A stretch of DNA of 64,000 nt from Lachnoanaerobaculum sanguinis (lineage in GTDB: Bacteria; Bacillota; Clostridia; Lachnospirales; Lachnospiraceae). The stretch spans positions 62,001-126,000 of the forward strand of contig NZ_BTHK01000001.1 of the NCBI RefSeq assembly GCF_033242365.1, given 5' to 3'. Below the pieces are notes generated by a model. The model saw only the letters and a program-made list of their open reading frames with translations, was not told the origin of the DNA and ran no database searches. The position numbers were made by a program, and so were the translations under genes. Positions 25,010 through 34,845 of this stretch are shown here, piece by piece; position 1 is the first letter of the stretch, and the number at the start of each line of letters is the position of its first letter.

Positions 25010-26952
25010 TATATCTCCTCTATTCTTTTCTTACCAAGTATCAATACACTTTGTTTTCCTACTTTTATAGGAGCCTTTGCGCTTATATTCTTTTTCCAAA
25101 GCATACTGTCATTGCCGTCACAAAGTACTTCAAAATCTCCGTCTAAAGACTCAACTTCAAAGTCCTTCTTTGAAGCATTATAAATGACTTTGATCTGACT
25201 CCATAAAGAATCCTTATCACTGTTTACACTAAATCCTACTACCTGCTTTTGTTTCCACATATCGGTGATATGTTTATAGCTATTTTCAGATTTATCGCAA
25301 AGCCCCGAAATTTGCTTTCTAAGTGCAATCAGACCTTTATAGTAGTCGACAAGGTCCTTATTCTTATATGCAAGTCTCCAGTCAAGCATGTTTACAGAAA
25401 TAGGCATATTGTAGGTATTGTCATGTCCGGCCTTTGTTCTGCAAAACTCCTCACCCGATAAGAAAAACAAAGTACCCTGACAAGTCATATAAATTGCGGC
25501 TGCCAGCTTGTTTAATCTCATTGCCTCTTCTTCCGTGACTGTATAATCTAATTTATCCCAAAGTGTCTGATTGTCATGTGCCGAAACATATGTGACTATC
25601 TGTGACGGTGCTTTCACACCTTTAAACTCTTTGTTGTATTTAGGATCACACCATGCGCTTATACTTGCAAGTATATCGTCCTCTTTATCCTTGCCTCCGT
25701 TTACAAATCCTGCTTCTCTTATTCTGAGAGCCGAACCTTTTATAGCATCTCTGGTGTTGTCACAAAATACTCCTATGTTTTCATCTAAAAGAGCTATATT
25801 GTATTTGTTTGCAAGTTTTTTATTATACTCTATTGCGGTATCTGTTGCAGACCAAGGCTCACCATAGATTATCTTTTCACCCTTACCGTATATGATATCA
25901 AGCTCTTTTCTGATATTGTTCATCAAATCAGTATCCAGAAGTCCCATCAAATCAAAGCGAAATCCGTCAATATGATATTCCCTTGCCCAGTAAAGTACAG
26001 ACTCCAAAATATATTTTGAACACATGGCTCTCTCACTTGCCACATCATTTCCGCAGGCGGAACCGTCAGATACCTTACCGTCACTAAATACTCTGTAAAA
26101 ATACCAAGGCAGAGTTCTTTGAAACCATGAATCAAGTGAGTAAGTATGATTGTATACCACATCCATAATTACTCCAAATCCGGCTTCATGGATTGATTGT
26201 ATCATCTCCTTCATTTCAGTGATACGAACCTCTCCATGAAATGCATCTGTAGCATATGAACCTTCAGGTACATTGTAGTTGACCGGGTCATATCCCCAGT
26301 TGAACTCATAGTCTTTTGTTTCATCCACAGAACCGTAATCATACATCGGCATTATTTGAATATGTGTAACACCGAGTTCTTTCAGATAATCAAGTCCTGT
26401 AGGATGAATACCGTCATTATTTAGTGTTGTATGCTTACAGGTAAAAGCTTTATATTTTTTGCGATACTCCGGAGGGAAACCTCCCGACTTGGCAAAGGAA
26501 AATTCTTTTACATGAAGCTCATACACAACTCTTTCTTTATCCTTTTGCGGTGCCTTATCATTCTCCCATCCCTTAGGGTCGGTTTTTTTTAAGTTTACCG
26601 CCATACTTCTTATACCGTTGACTCCGGATGCTTTTGCATACGGGTCCGCAGTTAGTACTTCTTTAGAGTCTCTTTTTATCAAATAGTCATAGTACACTTT
26701 ATGAAGCTCTTTGTGTGAGTGAAAGCTCCAAACTCCCTTATCCTCTTTTTCCATAGGAATCTGCTCATAAGCCTTACAGCCGTCTCCTGCTTCATAAAGG
26801 TTTAGTACTACGCTCTTTGCACCCGGTGACCACAGTTTGAATGTGGTCCCGTTTTCATTACATTCCACACCTAGGTCGTTTCCTTCATAAATATAGTTTT
26901 CAAGAAACTCCTTTGAAGAGTAATATTTTTTGATTTCAATTATATTTTCCAT
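25009..26952 (-). CDS. pulA: Type I pullulanase
   Basis: 647 residues without signal peptide, so cytoplasmic. The N-terminal CBM48 domain reads GTTFKLWSPGAKSVVL. The type I pullulanase signature is present as FNWGYDPVNYNVPEGSYAT. Catalytic blocks are DVVYNHTY, GFRFDLMGLLD (nucleophile), IYGEPWSA (acid) and VSAHDNQTLWDKL. It removes alpha-1,6 branches from imported maltodextrins so that the phosphorylase and MalQ can finish them. The ATG is preceded by a weak AAGGGATAATA and starts 2 bases after the malG stop. Confidence 0.95.
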   Translation of the reverse strand: MENIIEIKKYYSSKEFLENYIYEGNDLGVECNENGTTFKLWSPGAKSVVLNLYEAGDGCKAYEQIPMEKEDKGVWSFHSHKELHKVYYDYLIKRDSKEVLTADPYAKASGVNGIRSMAVNLKKTDPKGWENDKAPQKDKERVVYELHVKEFSFAKSGGFPPEYRKKYKAFTCKHTTLNNDGIHPTGLDYLKELGVTHIQIMPMYDYGSVDETKDYEFNWGYDPVNYNVPEGSYATDAFHGEVRITEMKEMIQSIHEAGFGVIMDVVYNHTYSLDSWFQRTLPWYFYRVFSDGKVSDGSACGNDVASERAMCSKYILESVLYWAREYHIDGFRFDLMGLLDTDLMNNIRKELDIIYGKGEKIIYGEPWSATDTAIEYNKKLANKYNIALLDENIGVFCDNTRDAIKGSALRIREAGFVNGGKDKEDDILASISAWCDPKYNKEFKGVKAPSQIVTYVSAHDNQTLWDKLDYTVTEEEAMRLNKLAAAIYMTCQGTLFFLSGEEFCRTKAGHDNTYNMPISVNMLDWRLAYKNKDLVDYYKGLIALRKQISGLCDKSENSYKHITDMWKQKQVVGFSVNSDKDSLWSQIKVIYNASKKDFEVESLDGDFEVLCDGNDSMLWKKNISAKAPIKVGKQSVLILGKKRIEEI

Positions 26953-26954
26953 TA

Positions 26955-27824
26955 TTATCCCTTAACAGCACCTGAGATGCCGTCTACATAGTATTTCTGC
27001 ATGAATAAGAATAAGAGTGCAATCGGAATGGAAATAAGAACTGCACCGGCAGCAAAGCTTGTGTACCAGCTGTCGATATATTCTTTTTCAAGCATCTTCC
27101 AAAGTCCTATAGCTATCGTATATTGGTCCGAGTTTGCTCTGCATATAACTCTCGCAAAGATAAAGTCAAGCCATGGTCCCATAAATGATGTTAAGACAGT
27201 ATATACAATAATAGGTTTACTAAGCGGTAATGTAATCTTATAAAAAATCTGCCATCTGGTACATCCGTCCAAAAGCGCCGCCTCATCTATAGCTGCAGGA
27301 ATTGTATCAAAAAATCCCTTTGCAATCTGGAATCCAAGCCCTGCACCTCCGGAGTAACATAGAATAAGTGCCAATTTAATAAGATTTCCCTCTGTAAGTC
27401 CCATTGCCTTTAATATAAAATACACAGCAATCATTGACATAAATCCCGGGAATAGTCCTAGTACCATTGCCATGTTCATATAAGGCTTTCTTAATTTAAA
27501 CTTTATTCTTGAAAGACAGTATGAAACTGCAAGTACATAAAATGCCGACAATATACATGAACATATTGCGATAAACAAGGTGTTCATAAACATCTGCGGA
27601 AAGTTTAATATAGTTGTATCACTGAACAGCTTTGCATAGTTGTCAAGTGTAAATGCCTTTGGGAAGAAGGTTGATACATATGATCCTTTTTCCGCTCTGA
27701 AGCTTGTTAAAACTACCCAGAATATAGGGAAAAGCCAAATAACGGCCAATATAGCAAGAACGATATGTACAATAGTGTTGTTTATCATTCTCTTTTTCTT
27801 TGCAGATTGAAATTGCTTTGCCAT
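26955..27824 (-). CDS. malG: Maltodextrin ABC transporter permease MalG-like
   Basis: 289 residues, six membrane helices. The ABC permease EAA loop reads EAALLDGCTRWQIFYKITLP near residue 190. The N-terminal half has the MalG-type WVVLTSFRAE periplasmic-side segment, and the C-terminus ends YVDGISGAVKG, a typical MalG ending. It pairs with MalF to form the channel. Spacing to malF is 2 bases and to pulA 2 bases, so the operon is tight. No ATPase is encoded in the operon, so a shared MsmK-type ATPase must serve it. Confidence 0.94.
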   Translation of the reverse strand: MAKQFQSAKKKRMINNTIVHIVLAILAVIWLFPIFWVVLTSFRAEKGSYVSTFFPKAFTLDNYAKLFSDTTILNFPQMFMNTLFIAICSCILSAFYVLAVSYCLSRIKFKLRKPYMNMAMVLGLFPGFMSMIAVYFILKAMGLTEGNLIKLALILCYSGGAGLGFQIAKGFFDTIPAAIDEAALLDGCTRWQIFYKITLPLSKPIIVYTVLTSFMGPWLDFIFARVICRANSDQYTIAIGLWKMLEKEYIDSWYTSFAAGAVLISIPIALLFLFMQKYYVDGISGAVKG

Positions 27825-27826
27825 AA

Positions 27827-29206
27827 TTAGAATCCTCCCTCTTCCTTATATGATTTACTGTTTCTGTATGTGAACAGTGCACCGATTGCCAAAATAACAA
27901 ATGTCATAATACCGATAACCGCACCGATATTGTAATACTGTTTGTCAATTGTCAACTTATAAAGCCATGTAACCAAAAGGTCTGTCTTACCTGCTGTTGA
28001 AGAGAGATCTGTGACAGGATCTCCTCCCGACAAGAGGTAGATAACATTGAAGTTGTTGATATTACCTGTAAATGTAACTATCAAATAAGGTGTTGTAACA
28101 TAGAGCATGTACGGCAATGTAATCTTTGTAAATGTCTGTATTGCATTTGCTCCGTCAACTCTTGCCGCCTCATAAAGATCCTCAGGAATATTTTGCAATA
28201 CACCTGTAAGCTGAAGCAAGGTATACGGTACACCAACCCAGATATTTATTATAATAACGGTCACTCTTGCCCAAGTAGGATCAGTAAAGAAAGGAAGACT
28301 CTTATCACTTGCTATAAGGCCAATGTTTCTAAGAAGTACATTTACCGCACCTTCAGGCTGTAACATTGTACGCATGATAAGAAGTGATACGAACATAGGT
28401 ACCGCACATGAAAGTACAAAACAAAATCTCCAAAATCCCTTTGCTCTTGTTCCTTTTCTGTTTATAAGGAGTGATAAAATCATACCGAAAATATAGTTAC
28501 TGAATGTTGCAAAAAACGCCCAAATAACTGTCCATCCAAGCACCGACCAGAATGTACTTCCAAGGATACTTTTTGAATCAAACAAAGTCTTGAAATTATC
28601 AAGTCCCACCCAATCAAACAGCATTAAATGATTATCTATACGGCTGTAGTTTGTAAATGCCATACAGATCATAAATACTAAAGGAAGTATTGTAAATATA
28701 AATACAAATGCTGTAGGCGGTGTCATAAACAGACGATACAAATTTTCATTTAAAAGTGTTTTCAAATCTTCCGCAAAGTTATTTACATGCTTACCTTCTT
28801 TGCGAAGACATTCAGCTTTGTATGCACTCTTTAATGTACCTCTCCAGATAACTACCATAAGAACGGTAATTAAAATTGCGGCCACACCGTACAGCAATAT
28901 AAGTATGGACTGGTCGCCCTTTGTATAGGTATAAATCTGCTTTGCCTCATCCCATACTTCCTGCTGCTCTATACTTCCAAGTGTTCGTAGGCCTGCTATA
29001 AAGCCGATTCCGTTTACAAACATAAAGACAAGATATGCGATCTCTATAAAAAGATATATGAGTCCTTTTATAACCTGTCCGTTTACTATATTTCCAAATC
29101 CCATCAGGATCATGGAAAGCTTAGTTGATAATCCGCCCTCTTTTATTGCATTGGTGCAAGTGTATGGAGTCGGAAATTCATTAACTCTTTTTTTAAATAA
29201 ACCCAT
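27827..29206 (-). CDS. malF: Maltodextrin ABC transporter permease MalF-like
   Basis: 459 residues. An N-terminal extension of about 150 residues holds two to three helices (GFGNIVNGQVIKGLIYLF; ILILLYGVAAILI), as in clostridial MalF proteins. The core permease of six helices carries the EAA loop EAARVDGANAIQTFTKITLP near residue 355. LLSGGDP near residue 400 is a MalF signature. It forms the translocation pore with MalG. AAGGGG precedes the ATG. It lies 12 bases after the binding-protein gene. Confidence 0.94.
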   Translation of the reverse strand: MGLFKKRVNEFPTPYTCTNAIKEGGLSTKLSMILMGFGNIVNGQVIKGLIYLFIEIAYLVFMFVNGIGFIAGLRTLGSIEQQEVWDEAKQIYTYTKGDQSILILLYGVAAILITVLMVVIWRGTLKSAYKAECLRKEGKHVNNFAEDLKTLLNENLYRLFMTPPTAFVFIFTILPLVFMICMAFTNYSRIDNHLMLFDWVGLDNFKTLFDSKSILGSTFWSVLGWTVIWAFFATFSNYIFGMILSLLINRKGTRAKGFWRFCFVLSCAVPMFVSLLIMRTMLQPEGAVNVLLRNIGLIASDKSLPFFTDPTWARVTVIIINIWVGVPYTLLQLTGVLQNIPEDLYEAARVDGANAIQTFTKITLPYMLYVTTPYLIVTFTGNINNFNVIYLLSGGDPVTDLSSTAGKTDLLVTWLYKLTIDKQYYNIGAVIGIMTFVILAIGALFTYRNSKSYKEEGGF

Positions 29207-29218
29207 AACATTTACCCC

Positions 29219-30457
29219 TTAATTTATTCCGTTACTGTTCATTGCCGCATTCATTGCTTCTGTCTGTTCTTTGGCATTATCATGTGTCACGCTCTTGTTT
29301 CTGATTCCCTTGCCCATGTTTTCAACAGGACTCCAACAATTACTCATAGCCGATACGAAAGGCTGAAGAATTGATGTATTGTTAAAGGTATTGTTCTGTG
29401 CCAAAACAAGTGCATCAGATGCTATCTCAGGATCCTTTAAAAGTTCGGTATTACAAGGAATAACATTTCTCAACTCATAGTGTGCTTTCTGTGCTTCCAT
29501 TCCTCCAAGGTATACTGCAAGTGCAACCGCCTGTTCCATATGCTCACTGTGAGAATTTACTCCGATTGCCTTTGAACCTGCATATGCGAGCATCTGCTTT
29601 TGTTCACCTTTAATACTGTATGTAGGAAGTGAAGCTGCACCCATATTTTCTCCAAGTGCTTCCTTAATTGCATTTGCATCCCATGAACCTGTAAACATTG
29701 CATTTACACTTCCGTCACGAAGCCCTGCAAGTGCAGAACCGTCAGCATCAATTTTGAAATTAGGATTTGCTGCAAGGTCTATAACATAATTTGTGGCATC
29801 TACAGCCTTGTCGCCTCCGAAGTCAACACCCTTTGATTCATCGTTTTCATTTCCGAACAATGTACATCCGTTTCCCAGATAGAATGAAGGCAGATACCAT
29901 GAATTTACAAGCGGAAAAGATACCGTACCCTTCTTCAACATTGTATCAAGATTTTTTATGTCATCATCTGAAAATACGGACTTGTCATAAAACATATACC
30001 ATGTGTTAGTTGTAAATGGTACACCGTAAAGCTCATTATTTACAGTAAGTGAATCCAAAAGCTCTTTTGAGTTGGTTGACTCAATAGTCTCTTTATACTT
30101 TCCTCCAAACTTTGCTATTGCCTTTGCATCGATAAGATTACTTATACGATCGTTTGCATACATAAATACATCGGCGCTCGCTTCCGGATCCTGTGATACC
30201 TGATCTGCAGCAGTCGCTTCATCTGCAACTCCGTAGACAAATGTGATATCCCATTCCGGATGTTCATTCGCAAAATTTTTACACATTGTCTGAAGCCACT
30301 CACCACTGTCTTTTGACTGATCTTCAGACGGCGACCAAACCATCAGCCTGACTTTCTCTACTCCGGCTGAGCTTTTACTGTCGGCACATGCGGTCAGCCC
30401 TACTCCCAGAGTCAAAGCCATGATTCCTGTTAGAAATCTTTTAAGACTTCCTACCAT
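29219..30457 (-). CDS. malE: Maltodextrin-binding lipoprotein (MalE-like)
   Basis: 412 residues. A lipoprotein signal peptide ends in LTAC, with Cys23 as the lipidated residue, then a Ser-rich linker. The solute-binding protein fold of the MalE/cluster B type follows (LMVWSPSEDQ, DVFMYANDRISNLIDA, GVPFTTNTWYMFYDKS, AMFTGSWDANAI). It captures maltodextrins outside the cell for MalFG. It is the first gene of the operon; AGGAGGTAG lies 10 bases before the ATG. A promoter with a palindromic TTTCGTT-containing operator lies upstream, facing the divergent LacI-type regulator. Confidence 0.93.
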   Translation of the reverse strand: MVGSLKRFLTGIMALTLGVGLTACADSKSSAGVEKVRLMVWSPSEDQSKDSGEWLQTMCKNFANEHPEWDITFVYGVADEATAADQVSQDPEASADVFMYANDRISNLIDAKAIAKFGGKYKETIESTNSKELLDSLTVNNELYGVPFTTNTWYMFYDKSVFSDDDIKNLDTMLKKGTVSFPLVNSWYLPSFYLGNGCTLFGNENDESKGVDFGGDKAVDATNYVIDLAANPNFKIDADGSALAGLRDGSVNAMFTGSWDANAIKEALGENMGAASLPTYSIKGEQKQMLAYAGSKAIGVNSHSEHMEQAVALAVYLGGMEAQKAHYELRNVIPCNTELLKDPEIASDALVLAQNNTFNNTSILQPFVSAMSNCWSPVENMGKGIRNKSVTHDNAKEQTEAMNAAMNSNGIN

Positions 30458-30490
30458 AATCTTACTACCTCCTGATTAAATTTTCGTATT

Positions 30491-30533
30491 GTTTCGTTAA
30501 TGTAAATATATATCTTTTTTAATTCCCAGTCAA
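30491..30533 (-). promoter_or_regulatory. Promoter and putative operator of the maltodextrin operon
   Basis: Minus-strand -35 TTGACT (30533-30528), 17-base spacer, -10 TATATT (30510-30505). At the predicted start lies TTAACGAAACAA (30500-30489), a LacI-type half-palindrome with central CG. A related TTTCGTT element recurs at 30600-30606 inside a second inverted repeat. Confidence 0.78.
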
Positions 30534-30578
30534 TAAATTTTCATGTTTTCTTTATGTTTTTAAAGCCCGAAAATAAAG

Positions 30579-30624
30579 CTGTATACAGTATTCAAGAAAT
30601 TTCGTTTTGTTTCCAAAATTCTTG
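30579..30624. promoter_or_regulatory. Second operator region between malE and the regulator gene
   Basis: A perfect palindrome CTGTATACAG (30579-30588) is followed by the inverted repeat CAAGAAATTT (30593-30602) / AAAATTCTTG (30615-30624, nine of ten matching), whose centre holds TTTCGTTTTG. These are likely binding sites for the LacI-type regulator or CcpA. Confidence 0.55.
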
Positions 30625-30648
30625 AAAAATGCCGTATTATGTTCTTTG

Positions 30649-30677
30649 TTGCTTTTTACCATTTTATTCTATATAAT
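30649..30677 (+). promoter_or_regulatory. Promoter of the maltodextrin regulator gene
   Basis: -35 TTGCTT (30649-30654), 17-base spacer, -10 TATAAT (30672-30677), 43 bases upstream of the ATG. Confidence 0.72.
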
Positions 30678-30719
30678 AATATAAAAATGATTTTCTTTTA
30701 TATGAAAGGATATTAAATT

Positions 30720-31742
30720 ATGACCACAATACAGGATATTGCTGATAAATTAGGCATTTCCAAGAGTACTGTGTCTAAGGCATTAAATGATGCACCTGAT
30801 GTTAGCGAAACTTTACGCAAACAAGTTCTTGAAACTGCTGTTGCATTGGATTATACAAAATTGAGGCGATATAAAAAGCCGGTAAAAAAAATCTGTATTT
30901 TAATAGAAAGAGAAAATATAGAGTACTTGGAACCACATCACTTTGCTTATGATATTATCATCGGTTTTCGTCAGCTTGCAGAGCCTGCAGGCTTTGAGGT
31001 AGAAACAGTGCCTGTTGATACCGATTTTCAAAAAAATACGACATATGATATCTTTATGCTTGAACATGATTATGCAGGTTCATTTGTACTTGGATTCTCA
31101 CTACATGATCCTTGGATTAATGATTTTAAAGACAGTCATACTCCTGCTGTGCTTTTTGATAACTATGTTACCGGAAATCCGTCTACAGCATATGTCGGCA
31201 TTGACAATAGTGAAGGAATGGAGCTGATTCTTGATCATCTTACAAATCTCGGTCATAAAAAAATAGCTTATCTTAGCGGTTCACTTGGATCCTATGTACT
31301 TCAAATGAGACATGCGGCTTTTTTACATGCTATGGATAGACATGGCCATAAAACTACACCCGAGAACACAGGCTGTTCTTACTATCTGTCTGAGTGTATA
31401 GAAAAGCATCTACCAAGATTTTTGGAAGCCGGAATGACTGCTATAATCTGCAGCCATGATAATATTGCAGCCGCATCAATAACTCAGTGCCACCAGCTTG
31501 GCTATAAAGTGCCTGAAGATATAAGTATTATCGGATTTGACGATTTGCCTATAGCGGCCTACACATCACCGCCCCTTACTACAATAAAACAGGACAGAAT
31601 AGAGCTTGGAAAAAGCGGATTCTTTGCCCTCTCAAGTCTTTTAAGCAATATACCAATCAGTACTTTTTTACTTCATGCAAAGCTTATTGAAAGAAAAACA
31701 ACATCAAAAGTCTGTACAGGCAAAAAAAGCGACAATCTGTGA
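30720..31742 (+). CDS. LacI family transcriptional regulator of maltodextrin use
   Basis: 340 residues. The N-terminal helix-turn-helix is TTIQDIADKLGISKSTVSKA. The periplasmic-binding-like effector domain follows (FVLGFSLHDPWI, GHKKIAYLSG, AIICSHDNIAAAS, IIGFDDLPIAAYTSPPLTTI). It is transcribed away from the malE operon, so it most likely represses that operon and responds to maltose or maltodextrin; this is inference from position. GAAAGGA precedes the ATG. The gene ends in a terminator shared with pflA. Confidence 0.9.
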   Translation: MTTIQDIADKLGISKSTVSKALNDAPDVSETLRKQVLETAVALDYTKLRRYKKPVKKICILIERENIEYLEPHHFAYDIIIGFRQLAEPAGFEVETVPVDTDFQKNTTYDIFMLEHDYAGSFVLGFSLHDPWINDFKDSHTPAVLFDNYVTGNPSTAYVGIDNSEGMELILDHLTNLGHKKIAYLSGSLGSYVLQMRHAAFLHAMDRHGHKTTPENTGCSYYLSECIEKHLPRFLEAGMTAIICSHDNIAAASITQCHQLGYKVPEDISIIGFDDLPIAAYTSPPLTTIKQDRIELGKSGFFALSSLLSNIPISTFLLHAKLIERKTTSKVCTGKKSDNL

Positions 31743-31764
31743 TAATACGGAAGGTCGCTTTTTT
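31722..31764. terminator. Bidirectional terminator between regulator and pflA
   Basis: AAAAGCGAC (31725-31733) pairs with GTCGCTTTT (31754-31762), with T-runs on both strands. It overlaps the last codons of the plus-strand regulator and serves pflA on the minus strand. Confidence 0.88.
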
Positions 31765-31767
31765 ATT

Positions 31768-32508
31768 TTAATTATTTTTTTTCGTATCAAGTATCCTGTT
31801 GGCATTATCTATCCTTTCCTTCGTAGGCGGATCAATGCCTTCAAGCTTATACTCAATTCCAAGATTATCCCATTTATGTCTTCCCAATGTGTGGTATGGC
31901 AATACTTCCACCTTCTCCACATTTTTTAAAGAAGAAATAAATTCCTTAAGTTTAATAAGATCCTCATCATAATCACTTCTTTCAGGTACCAAAACATGAC
32001 GAATCCACATCCTTTTTCCCATTTCGTCCATTGTTTTTGCCATTTCAAGAATATGATCGTTTTTCATGCCTGTTATAATTTCATGTCTTTTATTGTTTAT
32101 CTCCTTTATATCAAGCATAATAAGATCCGTATATTGCATCAAGATTTTGAACTTTTCAAAAAACTTTGAATCTTTACTGAAAGGTCCTCCGGCAGTATCA
32201 AGACAGGTATTTACACCATTTTCTTTACACAGTTTAAAAAGCTCTATTACAAAATCTATCTGTAGTAAGGGTTCTCCACCACTTACGGTAATCCCGCCGT
32301 TCTCCTTCCAATACGGCTTATATCTTATTGCCTTGTCAAACACTTCCTGAGCGCTGAATATCTGATTTTCCTTTGTAGACCAGGTGTCCGGATTGTGACA
32401 GAACTGACACCTCATAGGACAGCCTTGTACAAATACAACAAATCTGACCCCCGGACCGTCCACCAGCCCGAATGTCTCAAATGAGTGTATATTTCCTCTT
32501 ACTTCCAT
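31768..32508 (-). CDS. pflA: Pyruvate formate-lyase activating enzyme
   Basis: 246 residues. A radical SAM enzyme with the cluster motif CPMRCQFCHNPDTW (Cys-x3-Cys-x2-Cys), the glycine-rich GGITVSGGEPLLQ SAM-binding block, and LDIKEINNKRHEIITG followed by IRHVLVPERSD. It places the glycyl radical on PflB in the absence of oxygen. TTGGAGGAAAT precedes the ATG. It lies 67 bases after pflB, with a hairpin between them that may lower its expression relative to PflB. Confidence 0.96.
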   Translation of the reverse strand: MEVRGNIHSFETFGLVDGPGVRFVVFVQGCPMRCQFCHNPDTWSTKENQIFSAQEVFDKAIRYKPYWKENGGITVSGGEPLLQIDFVIELFKLCKENGVNTCLDTAGGPFSKDSKFFEKFKILMQYTDLIMLDIKEINNKRHEIITGMKNDHILEMAKTMDEMGKRMWIRHVLVPERSDYDEDLIKLKEFISSLKNVEKVEVLPYHTLGRHKWDNLGIEYKLEGIDPPTKERIDNANRILDTKKNN

Positions 32509-32527
32509 ATTTCCTCCAAAAGCTAAA

Positions 32528-32555
32528 GGCTATGCAAAGTAAACTTCACATAGCC
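32528..32555 (-). promoter_or_regulatory. Intercistronic hairpin between pflB and pflA
   Basis: GGCTATG (32528-32534) pairs with CATAGCC (32549-32555), with inner AAGT/ACTT pairing. The following minus-strand sequence is T-rich but interrupted (TTTAGCTTTT), so it is a weak terminator or mRNA-stabilising stem. Confidence 0.6.
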
Positions 32556-32575
32556 AAATATCAAATCAGTTTATA

Positions 32576-34816
32576 TTATAGCTTATCGTGGCATGTTCTG
32601 GCGATAACATCAAGCTGCTGCTCTCTTGTGAGGTCGATAAACTTAACGGCATATCCTGAAACTCTTATTGTGAAGTTTGCATACTCCTCCTTCTCAGGAT
32701 GTTCCATAGCATCTATAAGTTTTTCAGTACCGAAAACATTTACATTGAGGTGATGTGCACCCTGATCAAAATATCCGTCCATTACCTGAGTAAGGTTTTT
32801 CTTTTGTTCATCCTCACCATGTCCGAGAGCTGACGGGTTGATAGTCTGAGTATTTGAAATACCGTCAAGTGCATACTCATACGGCAACTTTGTAAGTGAA
32901 TTAAGTGAAGCCAAAAGGCCGTTTTTTTCTGCACCGTAGCTTGGATTTGCTCCGGGAGCCAAAGGCTCTCCCGCCTTTCTTCCGTCAGGCATGCTTCCTG
33001 TCGCCTTACCGTATACTACATTTGAAGTAATTGTAAGTATGGATGTTGTCGCTTCCGAATTTCTGTATGTATGTCTTTTCTTAACCTTTTTAAGGAAAGT
33101 CTTTAAAAGCCATACCGCAATATCATCGGCTCTGTCATCATCATTTCCGTATCTTGGGAAATCACCTGTTGTCTCATAGTCAACCACTATTCCGTTTTCA
33201 TCACGTATTGTCTTTACCTTGGCATATTTGATTGCACAAAGTGAATCTACTACATGTGAAAATCCTGCAATACCTGTTGCAAACGTTCTTCTGACATCGG
33301 TATCTATGAGTGCCATTTCGGCAGCCTCATAATAATACTTATCATGCATATATTGAATAAGATTTAATGTATTTACATAAAGTCCTGCCAGCCAGTCCAT
33401 CATTACATCATATTTCTCCATTACCTCATCATAATCAAGGTATTCAGATGTTATAGGTCTGTAAGCCGGTCCGACCTGCTCTTTTGACTTTGCATCCACA
33501 CCGCCGTTTATAGCATAAAGCAGGCATTTTGCAAGATTTGCTCTTGCTCCGAAGAACTGCATTTCCTTTCCTGTTTCTGTCGCCGATACACAGCAACATA
33601 TAGAATAATCATCACCCCATACCGGACGCATTACATCATCATTTTCATACTGTACGGAACTTGTTCTTATAGAAATAGCTGATGAATACTCTTTAAATGC
33701 CTTTGGCAGTCTGCTTGAATAAAGTACGGTAAGGTTCGGCTCCGGTGAAGGTCCCATATTCTCAAGTGTATGTAAGAACCTGAAATCATTCTTTGTAACC
33801 ATCGATCTTCCGTCCATACCGAGTCCTGCCATCTCAAGTGTAGCCCAAACCGGATCGCCTGAGAAAAGCTGATTGTAAGAAGGTATTCTGGCAAATTTTA
33901 CCATTCTGAACTTCATTACAAGGTGATCTATCAACTCCTGTGCTTCACTTTCTGTAAGTTTTCCTGCCTTTAAATCTCTTTCAATGTAGATATCAAGAAA
34001 TGTTGAAATTCGTCCGACACTCATTGCCGCACCGTTTTGTGTCTTTATAGCCGCAAGGTATCCGAAGTATAACCACTGTACAGCCTCTCTTGCATCCTTT
34101 GCAGGTTTTGAAATATCAAATCCGTATGCTGCAGCCATTTCCTTCATCTGTTTAAGAGCCTCTATCTGCATTCCAAGTTCGTCTCTTTGACGGATTATTT
34201 CATCAAACATTGTACCGTCGCCACAATTTTCCAAATCTTCCTGTTTCTTTTCTATAAGAAAATCTATTCCATAGAGTGCAACCCTTCTGTAATCTCCTAC
34301 AATTCTTCCCCTACCATATGTATCAGGAAGTCCTGTAATTATTTTATTATGCCTTGCCGCATGCATTTCAGGTGTATAAGCCTCAAACACTGCCTGATTA
34401 TGAGTCCTGTGATATTCTGTAAATATCTTATGAAACTTCTCATTTGTCTGATAGCCGTAAGTACTTGCAGCCTGCTCTGCCATCTTGATACCACCGAAAG
34501 GCATAAAAGCTCTCTTTAAAGGTTTATCTGTTTGAAGTCCTACAATCTTTTCAAGATCTTTCATATCTTCATTGATATATCCCGGTCCATAGGCAGTTAG
34601 AGTCGAAACAACTTCAGTCTCCATATCAAGGACTCCGCCTTTAGCTCTCTCCTCTTTTTGGAGTCTTGAAAGCTCACCCCAAAGCTTGTTTGTAGCTTCT
34701 GTAGGACCCTCAAGGAAACTCTCGTCTCCATCGTATATTGTATAATTATTTTGTATAAAATCACGGACATCTATATCGTCACGCCATTTTCTTCCCTTAA
34801 AACCATCCCAGCACAT
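32576..34816 (-). CDS. pflB: Formate C-acetyltransferase (pyruvate formate-lyase)
   Basis: 746 residues, the usual PflB length. Catalytic cysteines lie in SICCCVSATETG (Cys407-409). The glycyl radical motif RVSGYAVKF has Gly721. The N-terminus is typical (MCWDGFKGRKWRDDIDVRDFI). It converts pyruvate and CoA to formate and acetyl-CoA. AAGGAGGTACTT precedes the ATG. A promoter TTGAAT/TATTAT lies about 60 bases upstream. This gene and pflA form the anaerobic pyruvate branch that receives carbon from the two sugar loci. Confidence 0.97.
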   Translation of the reverse strand: MCWDGFKGRKWRDDIDVRDFIQNNYTIYDGDESFLEGPTEATNKLWGELSRLQKEERAKGGVLDMETEVVSTLTAYGPGYINEDMKDLEKIVGLQTDKPLKRAFMPFGGIKMAEQAASTYGYQTNEKFHKIFTEYHRTHNQAVFEAYTPEMHAARHNKIITGLPDTYGRGRIVGDYRRVALYGIDFLIEKKQEDLENCGDGTMFDEIIRQRDELGMQIEALKQMKEMAAAYGFDISKPAKDAREAVQWLYFGYLAAIKTQNGAAMSVGRISTFLDIYIERDLKAGKLTESEAQELIDHLVMKFRMVKFARIPSYNQLFSGDPVWATLEMAGLGMDGRSMVTKNDFRFLHTLENMGPSPEPNLTVLYSSRLPKAFKEYSSAISIRTSSVQYENDDVMRPVWGDDYSICCCVSATETGKEMQFFGARANLAKCLLYAINGGVDAKSKEQVGPAYRPITSEYLDYDEVMEKYDVMMDWLAGLYVNTLNLIQYMHDKYYYEAAEMALIDTDVRRTFATGIAGFSHVVDSLCAIKYAKVKTIRDENGIVVDYETTGDFPRYGNDDDRADDIAVWLLKTFLKKVKKRHTYRNSEATTSILTITSNVVYGKATGSMPDGRKAGEPLAPGANPSYGAEKNGLLASLNSLTKLPYEYALDGISNTQTINPSALGHGEDEQKKNLTQVMDGYFDQGAHHLNVNVFGTEKLIDAMEHPEKEEYANFTIRVSGYAVKFIDLTREQQLDVIARTCHDKL

Positions 34817-34845
34817 AAGTACCTCCTTTTAAAATAAACAAATTA

